DNA of 64,000 nt from Roseibium algicola (GCF_001999245.1 NZ_CP019630.1:3246001-3310000), one strand, 5' to 3'; shown: positions 18,382-27,620, counted from the stretch's first letter. The notes: generated by a model from the sequence alone, not told the origin. A program made the numbers and translations.

Positions 18382-19179
18382 TTAGCGCTTCCAACCCTCG
18401 GTTTTCATCAGGACCGCGGCTTCCGGGGTCTGGAGGAAGTCCAGAAAAGCCTTGGCTTGCGGGTCGGCGTCGGGGGAAAGCACGACGTTGACATCGCGCC
18501 AGATACGGCGGTTTTCGTCCAGTTCGACAAGGCTCAGAACGTCCGGGTTGTTGATAGGCCAGTTCGGCCAGGTGATCCAGGCATCGGCCTCAAGGTCCTT
18601 GAAGGCCCGGAAACTGGCACCGGAGCCTTTTTCAAACGCGACGATGTTCGATCTGAACGCCGACACGTCACCGAGATTTCCGGTCCTTCCGGCGATGTCT
18701 TCCCAGACACCTGTGCCGGATGTGTTGGCGACACCGGCACCCTCGGTCACGACGATCTTGATCCCGTCCTTGAGCAGGTCTTCAAAGCCCTCGATCTTTT
18801 TCGGATTGTCTGCGCGCACGGCGATGATGGCGGGCCGGATGTAGATCGGCTGAACCTGCGAAGAGGCAAAATTGCCATAGGTTTCCAGAAACGCCGTCAT
18901 CGATTGTTCGGATGTGCCCCAGAGGATATCGGCATCCGCCTGGGCTTTTGCGGACCAGGTGGTTTCCGGGCCGGCCGTGATTTCGACCTTGTTGCCGGTT
19001 TTTTCTTCAAAGGCCTTTGCAACTTTCTGGAACGCCGTGTGTGGGCCGCCCGCACCATAAAGCCTGACAACTCCGTCGGCGGGGCGGTGTTTGATGGATG
19101 GATCGGCGAGTGTGCTTTCCTGGGCGAGTGCAGGGCCGGCGCAAACCAGGAGCGCGAGAGCACAAAGGGAGGTTTTCAT
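18382..19179 (-). CDS. AcfC-like periplasmic substrate-binding protein
   Basis: The start at 19179 has AGGA 8 nt upstream. The product has 265 residues. A signal peptide ends near ALAQ. The mature part resembles accessory colonization factor AcfC proteins, which belong to the type 2 periplasmic-binding fold (VVRLYGAGGPHTAFQKVAKA; ADILWGTSEQSMTAF). No permease or ATPase lies beside it, so the partner transporter, if any, is elsewhere. The ligand is unknown; sulfate-like or organic anions are possible for this fold. Confidence 0.8.
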   Translation of the reverse strand: MKTSLCALALLVCAGPALAQESTLADPSIKHRPADGVVRLYGAGGPHTAFQKVAKAFEEKTGNKVEITAGPETTWSAKAQADADILWGTSEQSMTAFLETYGNFASSQVQPIYIRPAIIAVRADNPKKIEGFEDLLKDGIKIVVTEGAGVANTSGTGVWEDIAGRTGNLGDVSAFRSNIVAFEKGSGASFRAFKDLEADAWITWPNWPINNPDVLSLVELDENRRIWRDVNVVLSPDADPQAKAFLDFLQTPEAAVLMKTEGWKR

Positions 19180-19333
19180 ATCGGAATTCCTGAATTCTGT
19201 TGGCTTGTGACGCATGCGCGCCGAAGGCGGCCTTGCGCCGCCCCCGCACCTGACTACGCTGGCCGGCTGCCTGGTCTTCCCAAGAGCGGGGTCACGAAAG
19301 CGCGAGGTCTCTTTCAGAATGATCTGGCGACTT

Positions 19334-20098
19334 TCAGTTCGATTGTTGCGCCGGGTCGAGCTGGGTCTGGATCAGGTGGGCAAGGTTCAAAAGCTGTGAG
19401 CGCGGCATGTCGCCTGTCACCGCGTAGGTGAACCCGGTGTCGCTCCAGAAAAACGCCTGTTCAGTGCCGGATTCCGCGAACTGGAATTTCGGTTCACCGT
19501 CGACCCCACGGCGCAGATAGACGGTCACCCGGTTGCCGTCCGCATCGTCATACATGAGCTGTGCTGCCGGATCCGCCCCGCTGGGCAGCAGGCGACCGCC
19601 CATCAGCGTCAGTCCGGCAACCCGCAGATCGGGAATGCGGAACGGATGGTTCAGCCGATTGCCGAGCCAGGTTGCCAGATGCCTCTGGTCGCTGGCTGCC
19701 ACCTCGACCGGATGAGCAACCTCAACGGTGAATGTTCGGTGAGCCGTCAGGGCATCGGTCAGGAAGGGCTGATGCGCTGGCAGGCTTACATCCGGTTTCA
19801 GGGACCAGCCGGCAAAGACGCCAACCAGCAGCGCCGCAGCGATGGAGGCGGCCATGCCGGCGCGCGGCAGCCATCTGTCCCCTGGAGATGCGGTCAGGCC
19901 GGGAGGTTCTGCAGTGACGCGGGAATAGGCTGTCTTCAGGTTTGCCGAGATCCGGCGGTCAGCCTCAACCCGGGCGGCAGCTTCCGGATTGTCCCGAAGA
20001 TAGGTTTCGACCTCGCGTCGGCGGTCCGCAGGCAGCTCGTCGTCGACGTATCGAACGAGGTCTTCCTCCCGGATGGGAGGCACCGTCTGGGAATTCAT
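19334..20098 (-). CDS. Membrane-anchored anti-sigma factor
   Basis: A 254-residue protein. The N-terminal cytoplasmic part (ELVRYVDDELPADRRREVETYL) is typical of anti-sigma domains, without the zinc-ligand His-x3-Cys-x2-Cys set. One transmembrane helix (about residues 85-103) precedes a periplasmic domain of about 150 residues. Its ATG overlaps the sigma stop in an ATGA arrangement, and AGGAG lies 7 nt upstream. It would hold the ECF sigma factor encoded just upstream. Confidence 0.85.
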   Translation of the reverse strand: MNSQTVPPIREEDLVRYVDDELPADRRREVETYLRDNPEAAARVEADRRISANLKTAYSRVTAEPPGLTASPGDRWLPRAGMAASIAAALLVGVFAGWSLKPDVSLPAHQPFLTDALTAHRTFTVEVAHPVEVAASDQRHLATWLGNRLNHPFRIPDLRVAGLTLMGGRLLPSGADPAAQLMYDDADGNRVTVYLRRGVDGEPKFQFAESGTEQAFFWSDTGFTYAVTGDMPRSQLLNLAHLIQTQLDPAQQSN

Positions 20099-20604
20099 GT
20101 CACGCTCCTTAGATGGGGACGCTCGGAGGCGCGGGGGTCTTCTCTCAGTCTGGCACGGGCGCGGCTGATGCGCGACATGATGGTTCCTTCGGCAACGTTC
20201 AGGATTGCGGCGGCTTCTGCATAGGTAAAGCCTTCCACGCCGACCAGGAACAGTGCTTCGCGCTGGTCTTCGGGCAAGGCCAGCATGCGGTTCAACAGAT
20301 GCTTGAGCTCGGCGCTGTCCTGCTGCGAGGCGGGCGCCTGAAGCTGGTTTTCCAGATCGTCCAGGTCGATATGGTTCGAATGGCGCCTCAAGCGCCGCCA
20401 GCGGCTGACGTGAAGATTGCGCATCATACGGAAGAGCCACGGCCGCAGTGGTACAGACGACCGGCGAAGGCTCCATTTGCGCAAGGCCCGTTCCAGGCAG
20501 TCCTGCACAAGGTCTTCCGCTTCCGCCTGGTCGCAGGTCAGCGTTACCGCGTATCGATGCAGCGCCGGCGTCTCCCTGAGCAGGTTTTGGGTATTGTCGG
20601 GCAA
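20095..20604 (-). CDS. ECF-family RNA polymerase sigma factor
   Basis: Region 2 (AEAEDLVQDCLERAL, PLRPWLFRMMRNL) and region 4 (LPEDQREALFLVGVEGFTYAEAA, GTIMSRISRARARLRE) are clear. The start is uncertain. No ATG lies at the expected place, and a TTG at 20604 with GAGG about 8 nt upstream gives 169 residues, the usual length. The reading frame continues upstream without stops across the divergent gene, but that part has no family similarity. It is coupled to the anti-sigma gene by a 4-nt overlap. Confidence 0.85.
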   Translation of the reverse strand: MPDNTQNLLRETPALHRYAVTLTCDQAEAEDLVQDCLERALRKWSLRRSSVPLRPWLFRMMRNLHVSRWRRLRRHSNHIDLDDLENQLQAPASQQDSAELKHLLNRMLALPEDQREALFLVGVEGFTYAEAAAILNVAEGTIMSRISRARARLREDPRASERPHLRSVT

Positions 20605-20634
20605 GAGCTCTTCCTCGTGGACACTACTGACACC

Positions 20635-20660
20635 AACGCCTGTGCTGCGCGAATTATTCC
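20635..20660 (-). promoter_or_regulatory. Candidate ECF-type promoter of the sigma/anti-sigma pair
   Basis: On the minus strand GGAAT is followed by 17 nt and CGTT, close to the GGAAC-N16/17-CGTT pattern of alphaproteobacterial ECF promoters, with one mismatch in the -35. It lies about 31 nt upstream of the proposed TTG start, fitting autoregulation. Confidence 0.4.
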
Positions 20661-20775
20661 GTCGCCGGCAAAAAAGAAATTTCGGCTTCTTCGGGAAGGA
20701 AAACACCACCACCTGCGTGGACAGCACCGGATGCGGCCGATCGCATCTGGAACAGTGAACGAATGGAGATCTGAA

Positions 20776-21207
20776 ATGAAGCCGATCAGTCAAATTGCCG
20801 CTACTGCCTTTGCAGGTACGGTTCTGTTTGCATCCGCAGCCCTGGCAGGGCCGGGTGAAGACCTGGCACGTACCCATTTCAACAACATCGCAACCGGCAA
20901 GGTCGATGCCCTCAAGGCGTCCTATTCCGACAAGGCCGTGCTGGAATGGGTCGGTGGCCCGCTGGATGGTGTCTATACTGGTGCTGCAGACATAGGCACG
21001 GTCTGGACCAAGTTCACAGGCGCGCAGGGCAAGCTGAAGGTCGATGTCTCGAATGTTCAGGAAAACGCAAATCCAGCTGGCGTGACGGTGACTGCCAATG
21101 TGCGCTTTTCCGGCAAGAACACGATCCCGGTCCGCTACGTCCTGACCTATCGGAGCGGCAAACTGGCAAGCGAAGTCTGGCAGATCGACCCCAAGCTCGC
21201 GAAGTAA
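20776..21207 (+). CDS. Exported NTF2/SnoaL-like protein
   Basis: The ATG at 20776 starts a 143-residue product; upstream extension of the frame to 20113 is antisense to the sigma gene and not credible. A signal peptide ends at about ALA-GPG. The mature part (DLARTHFNNIATGKVDAL...YSDKAVLEWVGGPLDGVYTG) has the pattern of SnoaL/NTF2-like alpha-beta barrels, used for ligand binding or as small scaffolds. It is divergent from the ECF pair and could be a target of it. A strong terminator follows. Confidence 0.75.
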   Translation: MKPISQIAATAFAGTVLFASAALAGPGEDLARTHFNNIATGKVDALKASYSDKAVLEWVGGPLDGVYTGAADIGTVWTKFTGAQGKLKVDVSNVQENANPAGVTVTANVRFSGKNTIPVRYVLTYRSGKLASEVWQIDPKLAK

Positions 21208-21265
21208 GCCGGCATTTCCCTGCCTGCTGTTCCCGCCTGCATGGCAGGGGAAACCGGCGCTCAAG

Positions 21266-21300
21266 CATCCTGCGTTTGCAAGAACGCAGGATGTCTTTTT
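21266..21300 (+). terminator. Rho-independent terminator
   Basis: A perfect 11-bp stem, CATCCTGCGTT (21266-21276) with AACGCAGGATG (21283-21293), closes a 6-nt loop and is followed by TCTTTTT. It ends the NTF2-like transcript. Confidence 0.88.
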
Positions 21301-21424
21301 GCGCAGGGCACGGCCTAGGTTCTCGAAAAATTCGGCCCAGGTACAAACTCTCCTCTCACCACGGTGACAGGAGGCCTGTGGTTGATAGGCGTTCTCTTGT
21401 TTTGGAAGATCGAAAGGACGCCCC

Positions 21425-21820
21425 ATGAACAGAACTCCCGTCAATCCCTGGCCCTGGTCGCTCAGGCTTGGCTACAATCAGGCCGAAATTGTTGAAGGCA
21501 TGGGCAGGCAGCTGATCTGCGCCGGACAGACCGCTGTCGACGGGGAAGGAAATCCTCAGCATGCCGCGGATATGCGCGGTCAGATCGAGCTTTCGCTGAA
21601 CAACCTGGAAGCCGTACTGGCCGAAGCGCGGATGACCCTGGCCAATGTCATTCAGGTCAAGGTCTACACAACGGATGTAGACGAGGCCCTGAAGAATTTC
21701 GACGTCCTGGGAGCGCGGTTCGGCCGTCTTGACGCTGCGCCGCCAATGACACTACTTGGCGTGAGCCGGCTTGCGCTTCCTCCGCTCATGTTCGAGATCG
21801 AAGCGATCGCTGCCGACTGA
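21425..21820 (+). CDS. RidA-family (YjgF/YER057c/UK114) protein
   Basis: A 131-residue trimer-type protein with typical family segments (QLICAGQTAVDGEGNPQH, QIELSLNNLEAVLAEA, VIQVKVYTTD, FEIEAIA). RidA proteins hydrolyse reactive enamine/imine intermediates using an arginine in an ARS/ART motif near the C terminus. Here that place reads PPMTLLGVSRL, with no arginine at the usual position. It may therefore belong to a subfamily without classical imine deaminase activity. A WYL regulator follows in the same direction. Confidence 0.88.
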   Translation: MNRTPVNPWPWSLRLGYNQAEIVEGMGRQLICAGQTAVDGEGNPQHAADMRGQIELSLNNLEAVLAEARMTLANVIQVKVYTTDVDEALKNFDVLGARFGRLDAAPPMTLLGVSRLALPPLMFEIEAIAAD

Positions 21821-21884
21821 GGCCGACACCTGAACGCAGCTTCGAAGCGGCTGCATCCGGTTTTCTGGAGCGTGAGGAAACGGA

Positions 21885-22568
21885 ATGCGACGCGTGGAAA
21901 GACTGTTTCGGATCATCAACGAGATGCGGACCCGCGACGTAATCCGGGGCGCAGAACTTGCCGAACGGTTCGAAGTCAGCCTCAGCACGATTTACCGGGA
22001 CATCGCCCACCTTCAGGCGTCCGGCCTTCCCATCGAAGGGGAGGCCGGTATCGGCTATCTGCTGCGTCCGGGCTTCGATCTGCCCAACATGACGTTTACC
22101 CATGATCAGGTCGATGCGCTGGCGATCGGCCTTTCCTTTGTGGAGCGCACGGGCGACCCGGCGCTGGCATCGGCGGCACATGAAGTGCGTGCCATGATCC
22201 AGGCCGGCATGCCGGATCCCGATAAACGCAAGCTGGCCGACGCACCGTATTTCAGCCTGCAGATCAAGAACAGCGCCCCACCGACCGTCAGTCTGATCCG
22301 CGAGGCCATCCGGATGCAGCTCGTTGTCGATATTTGTTACGAGGATGCCGATGGAAAACCCACGGAGCGCAGCGTCCGCCCGCTTGTCATCTGGAACATG
22401 ACAGACGGGTGGATGTTCAGTGCGTGGTGCGAAATGCGGCAGGCCTTCCGCACCTTCCGTTTCGATCGTGTCGTAAAACTGAGTGTCACAAACACGGTTT
22501 TCGAGGACGACGAGACAAGAGGACTGCGTGCTTTCCTGGCAACCGAGCCTTGCGAGGAAGAGGGATAG
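21885..22568 (+). CDS. YafY-type HTH/WYL-domain transcriptional regulator
   Basis: A 227-residue protein. The N-terminal winged HTH of DeoR style (RVERLFRIINEMRTRDVIRG, FEVSLSTIYRDIAHLQASG) spans about residues 1-60. A C-terminal WYL-type effector domain follows, with RPLVIWNMTDGWMFSAWCEM and FRTFRFDRV. WYL domains bind small ligands or nucleic acid. Its start lies 64 nt after the RidA gene and may form one unit with it. Its target is unknown. Confidence 0.88.
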   Translation: MRRVERLFRIINEMRTRDVIRGAELAERFEVSLSTIYRDIAHLQASGLPIEGEAGIGYLLRPGFDLPNMTFTHDQVDALAIGLSFVERTGDPALASAAHEVRAMIQAGMPDPDKRKLADAPYFSLQIKNSAPPTVSLIREAIRMQLVVDICYEDADGKPTERSVRPLVIWNMTDGWMFSAWCEMRQAFRTFRFDRVVKLSVTNTVFEDDETRGLRAFLATEPCEEEG

Positions 22569-22623
22569 CCGGAGCCTCCTACAGGTCCAGCGACCACCGG
22601 CCACTGGACCTGCCCTTTCAGGT

Positions 22624-25002
22624 TCAGGCTGCCAGGCTGGTCATCTCTTCCTCTTCCCAGGAACCGTCCGGCTGGTAGCGCGCGGCCATACGTCCGTTCC
22701 GAAGCGTGAACAGATGCAGCCAGCCGTTTTCGAAAAGGTTCCGAACATCCGGGTGCGCATCCAGAATGGCAGATATTGCCTCTTCGGGGGCTTCGATCAG
22801 AACCGACAACCGGAGAGGGGTATGCATCCCTTTCTCGCCATCATGCAGTGCCTGTGCAGGTAGGCCGGGCCGCAGGCGCCCGCCGTTGCCTTCCACAACG
22901 CCAATGCCGCCAACCACGTTGTGGATGAGTTTGTTGCCGCCACCGAAGACATCCGGCGCGACTGAAGAGCCATAGTATTGAAGGCTGATCCAGCTCGCCA
23001 CGACCACCGGGGCGGTGAGGATGAGTTCAAGCGTCTTGAAGTCCTCGTCCGTCTGCCAGTCGTAGCTGTGAAGGAAGGCCCGGCCTTCCAGATTGGCCTT
23101 CGATGTCAGATGCCTGGGGGCTGCGATGAACGCGGCGCAGTCTGCAAGTCCCCACTCCGGCCTGATTTCGGCCCAGTTGAATGCTCTGGCCGCAATGGAG
23201 GCAGCATTCGTGCCCGGCAAGCGCAAGGCGCGCTCGGCCCGTGCCTCGGCTCCCGCCCGTTTCAACCATTTTTGCAGAAGGTCGAATTCATCCATCGGGC
23301 CGGATTGGTCCTTGTCGAACAGGGTGATCTCGTCCGTTGTCGTGTCGTGGAGCGCCGCGACGAACCGGGTGTCGTCAGGAAGGTCGATACCGTGAGCAGC
23401 AAGGCCGGAGCGGGTTTCGGCATCGTTCAGCAAGCTTGCAAGCAACCGCGCTGAAACCTCACCTGAATGACCACCGCACGCGCCGCAATGATAGGCGCTT
23501 TCATGCGGATTGTTTTTCACATTGGCTCCGTGGCCAACCAGCAGAACCACCTGGGCATGATTGTTCGTGAGGCTCATGGCCTTCAGGACTGCAGCGGCGG
23601 TCGCTGATTTCGTCTCGGCATCAAGCGCCGGGTCGAGCCTGGGGGCGGCACTCGTCGAGACCTTTCTTGTGGGGCGGCCGAGGGAATCCTTCACCAGCTT
23701 GGTCACATACAGTGGGCCGGCAGCTTCCACATAGGCGAAGGACGAGACAGCGGCCTGGCGGAACCTGTCCAGTGCCCGTATGGCCCGCGCACCGATGCGT
23801 GCCGTCTTTTCCTCATTGGAAGAACCGTGGCAAGTTGAGGTCATGGACGGTTTCAGCAAGACCGGCAGGTGATTTTCTTCAACATCGGAGCCGTGGTCCC
23901 TGTGAGCAGCAGGAAGACCGAAGAAACCGGCAAACCCGAGTGTTTCGATCGATGGGCTCTGGTTTTCCAGCGCCCGCCGGAAGACTTCCGAGCGCACGTC
24001 GATGCAAAACGCCGCCTGAAGGGCAGGGCGCTCGCCGGTGTATTTTGTCGGCGCCTTCAACTGTTGGCCGAGTGACCGCTGGTATGCCCGCTCTGCCGCG
24101 TCCTGCAAAATGGCATCGATAACCTGGTCCCGATCCGGAACAAGAGGTGCGGCATGAAGCTGAAGCGTGGCCTGCCATTGGTCGGCGACAGCGGGGAAGC
24201 GGTTGAAAAGCGCCTCTTCCCAGATCAACCGGACGGCCAGAAGGTCGCCGAGCGTGCCGTCCGTCGTGCCGTCCTGTTCTGCACGCCACAGCAGCCAGCG
24301 TGCATGTTGCGCCCAGCCTCCCAGGTCCATCAGCAGCTGGTGAAACAGGGTTTCGGCAGCCGGAACGCTGATGCCCAGCCGGTCGGTTACCCGCAGGATT
24401 GCCTGTTCGGAAGTGTCCGGAGACGTGGTTACATGGGAGCAGAACCCCGTCAGTCCGGCAATTTCGGGTGTCAGGTCACGGCTCGCCCAGGACCGCCAGG
24501 CAGCATAAGCGCCCTCACCCGGGGCTGGAGACCAAAACGCCTGGCCGCGGTCGAAGTAACCGGCGGCCCACAGACCAACGGTTTTTTCGATAACCGACGG
24601 CCAGTCGATGCCGGATACAGAAGCTGCGAGTTCGGCAATGGTTGGTACGGCTGCCGGTGCCGGTCCATCCATTTGGGCGAATGCCTTGAGCTGCGCGACA
24701 TCCGCCGGCTTGTTGCCGGCGTTGCTTGCCTCAAGGGCGGCCGTCAGGTCTTCATCCAAGATGCGGCCACAGGCGATCTCGGTGCCGTAGCTGCTTCTGG
24801 GCCGGGTCAGGCTGATGCCGCTCGTTCTGGCAAGGCGCGCGGATGCTTCCGCGAGGCCTTCTCCAACCTGGCCGAGGAAGGGATTGACGGCAACGGTTGC
24901 ATCCAGCGGAAAGGCGGGCGGGATGGCCCTTATGGCTGACGTGCCTGCCTCGAGGATGCCCGAAACCCGTAGCGAGCTGAATTGGGTGTGCTTGATAAAC
25001 AT
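22624..25002 (-). CDS. dabA: DabA, zinc-binding subunit of the DAB inorganic-carbon transporter (DUF2309)
   Basis: A 792-residue protein of the UPF0753/DUF2309 family. It is peripheral on the inner membrane and distantly related to beta carbonic anhydrases. Conserved zinc-site elements are visible: Cys333 and Asp335 in CIDVRSE, a [11 protein letters not shown] segment, and a Cys at 506 in [11 protein letters not shown]. With DabB it is thought to couple CO2 hydration or bicarbonate uptake to the cation gradient. The dabB gene ends 15 nt before the dabA start, so the two form an operon. In a presumed heterotroph it would supply bicarbonate for carboxylases at low CO2. Confidence 0.92.
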   Translation of the reverse strand: MFIKHTQFSSLRVSGILEAGTSAIRAIPPAFPLDATVAVNPFLGQVGEGLAEASARLARTSGISLTRPRSSYGTEIACGRILDEDLTAALEASNAGNKPADVAQLKAFAQMDGPAPAAVPTIAELAASVSGIDWPSVIEKTVGLWAAGYFDRGQAFWSPAPGEGAYAAWRSWASRDLTPEIAGLTGFCSHVTTSPDTSEQAILRVTDRLGISVPAAETLFHQLLMDLGGWAQHARWLLWRAEQDGTTDGTLGDLLAVRLIWEEALFNRFPAVADQWQATLQLHAAPLVPDRDQVIDAILQDAAERAYQRSLGQQLKAPTKYTGERPALQAAFCIDVRSEVFRRALENQSPSIETLGFAGFFGLPAAHRDHGSDVEENHLPVLLKPSMTSTCHGSSNEEKTARIGARAIRALDRFRQAAVSSFAYVEAAGPLYVTKLVKDSLGRPTRKVSTSAAPRLDPALDAETKSATAAAVLKAMSLTNNHAQVVLLVGHGANVKNNPHESAYHCGACGGHSGEVSARLLASLLNDAETRSGLAAHGIDLPDDTRFVAALHDTTTDEITLFDKDQSGPMDEFDLLQKWLKRAGAEARAERALRLPGTNAASIAARAFNWAEIRPEWGLADCAAFIAAPRHLTSKANLEGRAFLHSYDWQTDEDFKTLELILTAPVVVASWISLQYYGSSVAPDVFGGGNKLIHNVVGGIGVVEGNGGRLRPGLPAQALHDGEKGMHTPLRLSVLIEAPEEAISAILDAHPDVRNLFENGWLHLFTLRNGRMAARYQPDGSWEEEEMTSLAA

Positions 25003-25017
25003 CTGAAGTGCCTCGTC

Positions 25018-26580
25018 TTACTTGGAGTTCGCAACCCGGTATCCGCCGATGAAACGGTCGAGGAGGGCGTTGAGGTAAAGGCCGTTGGCGATGTGAACGC
25101 GCAAGCCGGCGGTCGACGGGTGGTGTGACCAGAGCGGGAAAAGCGTCTGCGCAACGGCAACGATGCCGAAGGAAAGCACCGCCAGGACGATCAGCGCCCA
25201 TTCGAGGGGGCCGGCGACAGGTGCCTGCGGCAGAGCTGCGCCCCACAGAAGGTTGGCAACCTGCTGGAAGCCGAAATAGGCAAAGGCAACGATGACTGCG
25301 GCCAGCGAGGTGCGATACGTCAGTTCAGCGGGGGCCGCATCTGCAAGGCCTTGCGCCACCAGATAGGCCACACCGAAGATGAGCATTGCTCCGATGGCAA
25401 GCGCCTGAGGGGTTTTCGGGCCTGCGATCATCGAGAAGGCGAAGGAGACTATCGCGTAGAGAAACAAGGCGATCGCGAAGGACCGGAGCACGTTGGCAAC
25501 GCTGGGAATTGCGATCGGGCCGGGACGCCGCAGCTTGGCCACGGCCAGAACCGCTCCACCCGAGGACAGGAAGGCATGGGCCTTGTAGAGGGAGTGCGCG
25601 ACCACATGGAGCAGCGCGAGTGGCCAAAGACCGAGACCACACTGCAGCAGCATGAAACCCATCTGGGAAATCGTTGACCAGGCAAGGGCTGTCTTCACCG
25701 CGCTTTGGGTCAGCATGACCACTGCCCCGAAGAGAGCGGTCAGGCCACCGAGAGCCACGAGCGTGCCCATGGCGCCAGGACTGGCCTGAACCAGATCTGC
25801 GGTCCTGATAAGAAGAAACCCGCCGGCGTTGATGATGCCTGCATGAAGCAGGGCGGAAACCGGGGTCGGCGCCTCCATGACTTCCGTCAGCCAGCCGTGC
25901 AGGGGGAAGGCCGCCGTTTTCAGTACGGCAGCCAGCACCAGGAACACCACAGCCAGATGTTCGACGAAGGAGAGATCAGGCCCGACCGTTTCAGAAAGCT
26001 GTCCAAGCTGTGCGGTACCGGCGCTTGCCATGAACAGCCCGGCGGCCAGCAGCAGCGAGATGTCACCTGCATGCCAGACAAGCGCGAATTTGGTGGCGGC
26101 CCGTTGGGCGGCGGCGCGCTGCGGGTAAAACAGCAAAAGCCTGCGCAGGCAGAGGCCGATCCCGGCAAAGCCGAGGACAAGCAGGAACAGGCTGCCCGAC
26201 TGGACGACCACCAGTACGGCCGCAAGTGCCGTGAGCATCAAGCCGTGGAAGGCCCCTTCTCGCGTTTCGCCGTCGAGGTAGGTCCGGGAGTAACGCATCA
26301 CCACCCAGCCGATGAAGGCGACCAACAGGGTCATCGTCACGCTGATGGGGTCGAGCCGCACAACAAGCGTAAACGGACCTTCGAACAAGGTTACTTCCGT
26401 TGCTCCCAAGACCAGAAGCTGCACCAGACCGGCAAGGGCAAGCACAAGGGCGATAAATGCACTTGCTTCCGAAGCCTTGGGATAGAGCCCTGGGCGGCGG
26501 CCAGGACACATTGTTGAAACGGCCGCTGAAGCCAGCAACAGCACCGGCGCAAGAAGGGGCAGAGGGAACAGGTACGGCAT
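25018..26580 (-). CDS. dabB: DabB, proton-channel subunit (NuoL/MrpA-like) of the DAB transporter
   Basis: A 520-residue polytopic membrane protein of the complex I NuoL / Mrp antiporter family, with about 13-14 hydrophobic helices. Family segments include FPLHGWLTEVMEAPTPVSALLHAG and AHALLYKAHAFLSSGG-like sequence (observed VVAHSLYKAHAFLSSGG). It stands alone with dabA and no other nuo or mrp genes, which marks it as DabB rather than a respiratory subunit. It is first in the operon and divergent from the LysR gene. Confidence 0.92.
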   Translation of the reverse strand: MPYLFPLPLLAPVLLLASAAVSTMCPGRRPGLYPKASEASAFIALVLALAGLVQLLVLGATEVTLFEGPFTLVVRLDPISVTMTLLVAFIGWVVMRYSRTYLDGETREGAFHGLMLTALAAVLVVVQSGSLFLLVLGFAGIGLCLRRLLLFYPQRAAAQRAATKFALVWHAGDISLLLAAGLFMASAGTAQLGQLSETVGPDLSFVEHLAVVFLVLAAVLKTAAFPLHGWLTEVMEAPTPVSALLHAGIINAGGFLLIRTADLVQASPGAMGTLVALGGLTALFGAVVMLTQSAVKTALAWSTISQMGFMLLQCGLGLWPLALLHVVAHSLYKAHAFLSSGGAVLAVAKLRRPGPIAIPSVANVLRSFAIALFLYAIVSFAFSMIAGPKTPQALAIGAMLIFGVAYLVAQGLADAAPAELTYRTSLAAVIVAFAYFGFQQVANLLWGAALPQAPVAGPLEWALIVLAVLSFGIVAVAQTLFPLWSHHPSTAGLRVHIANGLYLNALLDRFIGGYRVANSK

Positions 26581-26646
26581 GGGAACCTCACGAACGCTGA
26601 AAGACGCCGTGGATATACCGTCTCGTTTTCTTGCAAAAAATTACAT

Positions 26647-26671
26647 ATTATAATCGAAATCGTTCTATAAT
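26647..26671. promoter_or_regulatory. Inverted repeat in the dabB-lysR divergent promoter region
   Basis: ATTATA (26647-26652) and TATAAT (26666-26671) form an inverted repeat with 13 nt between, in an AT-rich stretch. It fits a LysR-type T-N11-A box. Equally, the two arms are perfect -10 hexamers facing outward toward dabB and lysR. Confidence 0.45.
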
Positions 26672-26685
26672 TTGGAAGTATCCTC

Positions 26686-27570
26686 GTGCTGAACCTTCAT
26701 CATCTGCGGCTTTTCCGGGCAGTTGCGCGGGATGGAACACTGACGGGGGCTGCCAGGGTGCTGAACTTGTCGCAGTCGGCGCTATCCTCGCAGATCAAGA
26801 CGCTGGAAGCCTCCCTTGGACACGATCTGTTTGAACGACGCGGACGTGGTCTGGTGCTGACGGAGGCCGGGCGGATCGCCCTTGATCACGCGGAAGCGAT
26901 CTTTCGGACCGCCGAGGACCTGACGGCGACCCTGCGCAACACGGGCACCGAGCGCAAGGCTTTGAGGGTGGGGGCACTTGCAACGCTTTCGCGAAATTTC
27001 CAGATCGGCTTCCTGGAACCCCTGATCGGACGATCAGATGTCGAAGTGGTGCTGCGCTCCGGAGCTCAGGCAGACCTTCTGAGGGCCCTGGAAGCATTGG
27101 CGATCGATGTGGTCCTGACGAACCTTGTGCCAGCCCGCGATGCCTCCAGTCCCTATCTCGTACATGGACTTTCCGAACAGCCGGTCAGCCTGATCGGACC
27201 CGCAACCGCAGTCGATCTGGCGGGGCTGCCCTTGCCTGAGCTTCTGTCTTCGCAGCCGCTGATCCTGCCAACGCCGGAATCGGCCCTTAGGGCATCTTTC
27301 GACGCGATGGTCGAGCAACTGGGTGTCGTCACCAAAGTTGCCGCGGAAGCCGACGACATGGCGATGATCCGCTTGCTTGCGCGTGCGCACGCGGGGCTTG
27401 CCGTCATTCCGCCGATCGTCGTGAGAGACGAGCTTGCTTCGGGACGGCTGATCGAGCTGGGCAGGCTGGAAGGGCTCAAGGAGGAGTTCTTCGCCGTCAC
27501 GCTGCATCGGCGCTTCCCGAACCCGCTGGTCGCCGACTTGCTTCAGGCTTTCAAAAACAAGACGGACTGA
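26686..27570 (+). CDS. LysR-family transcriptional regulator, divergent from dabBA
   Basis: A 294-residue protein with a GTG start preceded by GGAAG. The N-terminal HTH (LTGAARVLNLSQSALSSQIKTLE) spans about residues 18-40, followed by a type 2 periplasmic-binding-like effector domain. Carbon-uptake systems are often controlled by a divergent LysR protein (CcmR/CbbR group), so dabBA is the natural target. The effector is unknown. Confidence 0.92.
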   Translation: MLNLHHLRLFRAVARDGTLTGAARVLNLSQSALSSQIKTLEASLGHDLFERRGRGLVLTEAGRIALDHAEAIFRTAEDLTATLRNTGTERKALRVGALATLSRNFQIGFLEPLIGRSDVEVVLRSGAQADLLRALEALAIDVVLTNLVPARDASSPYLVHGLSEQPVSLIGPATAVDLAGLPLPELLSSQPLILPTPESALRASFDAMVEQLGVVTKVAAEADDMAMIRLLARAHAGLAVIPPIVVRDELASGRLIELGRLEGLKEEFFAVTLHRRFPNPLVADLLQAFKNKTD

Positions 27571-27620
27571 GCAAGGGTTTCAAGCCTTTGCCCAGTCCGA
27601 AACGTGGTGCCGAGGTCGCG

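Noticed and set aside
20113..20775. N-terminal extension of the NTF2-like frame
   Set aside because: Antisense to the sigma gene; the signal peptide starts only at the ATG at 20776.
20605..21444. N-terminal extension of the ECF sigma frame
   Set aside because: It runs antisense through the NTF2-like gene and its terminator and has no sigma-factor similarity.
25018..26580. NADH dehydrogenase subunit L (nuoL)
   Set aside because: No other nuo genes are near and dabA is in the same operon, so DabB is the better call.
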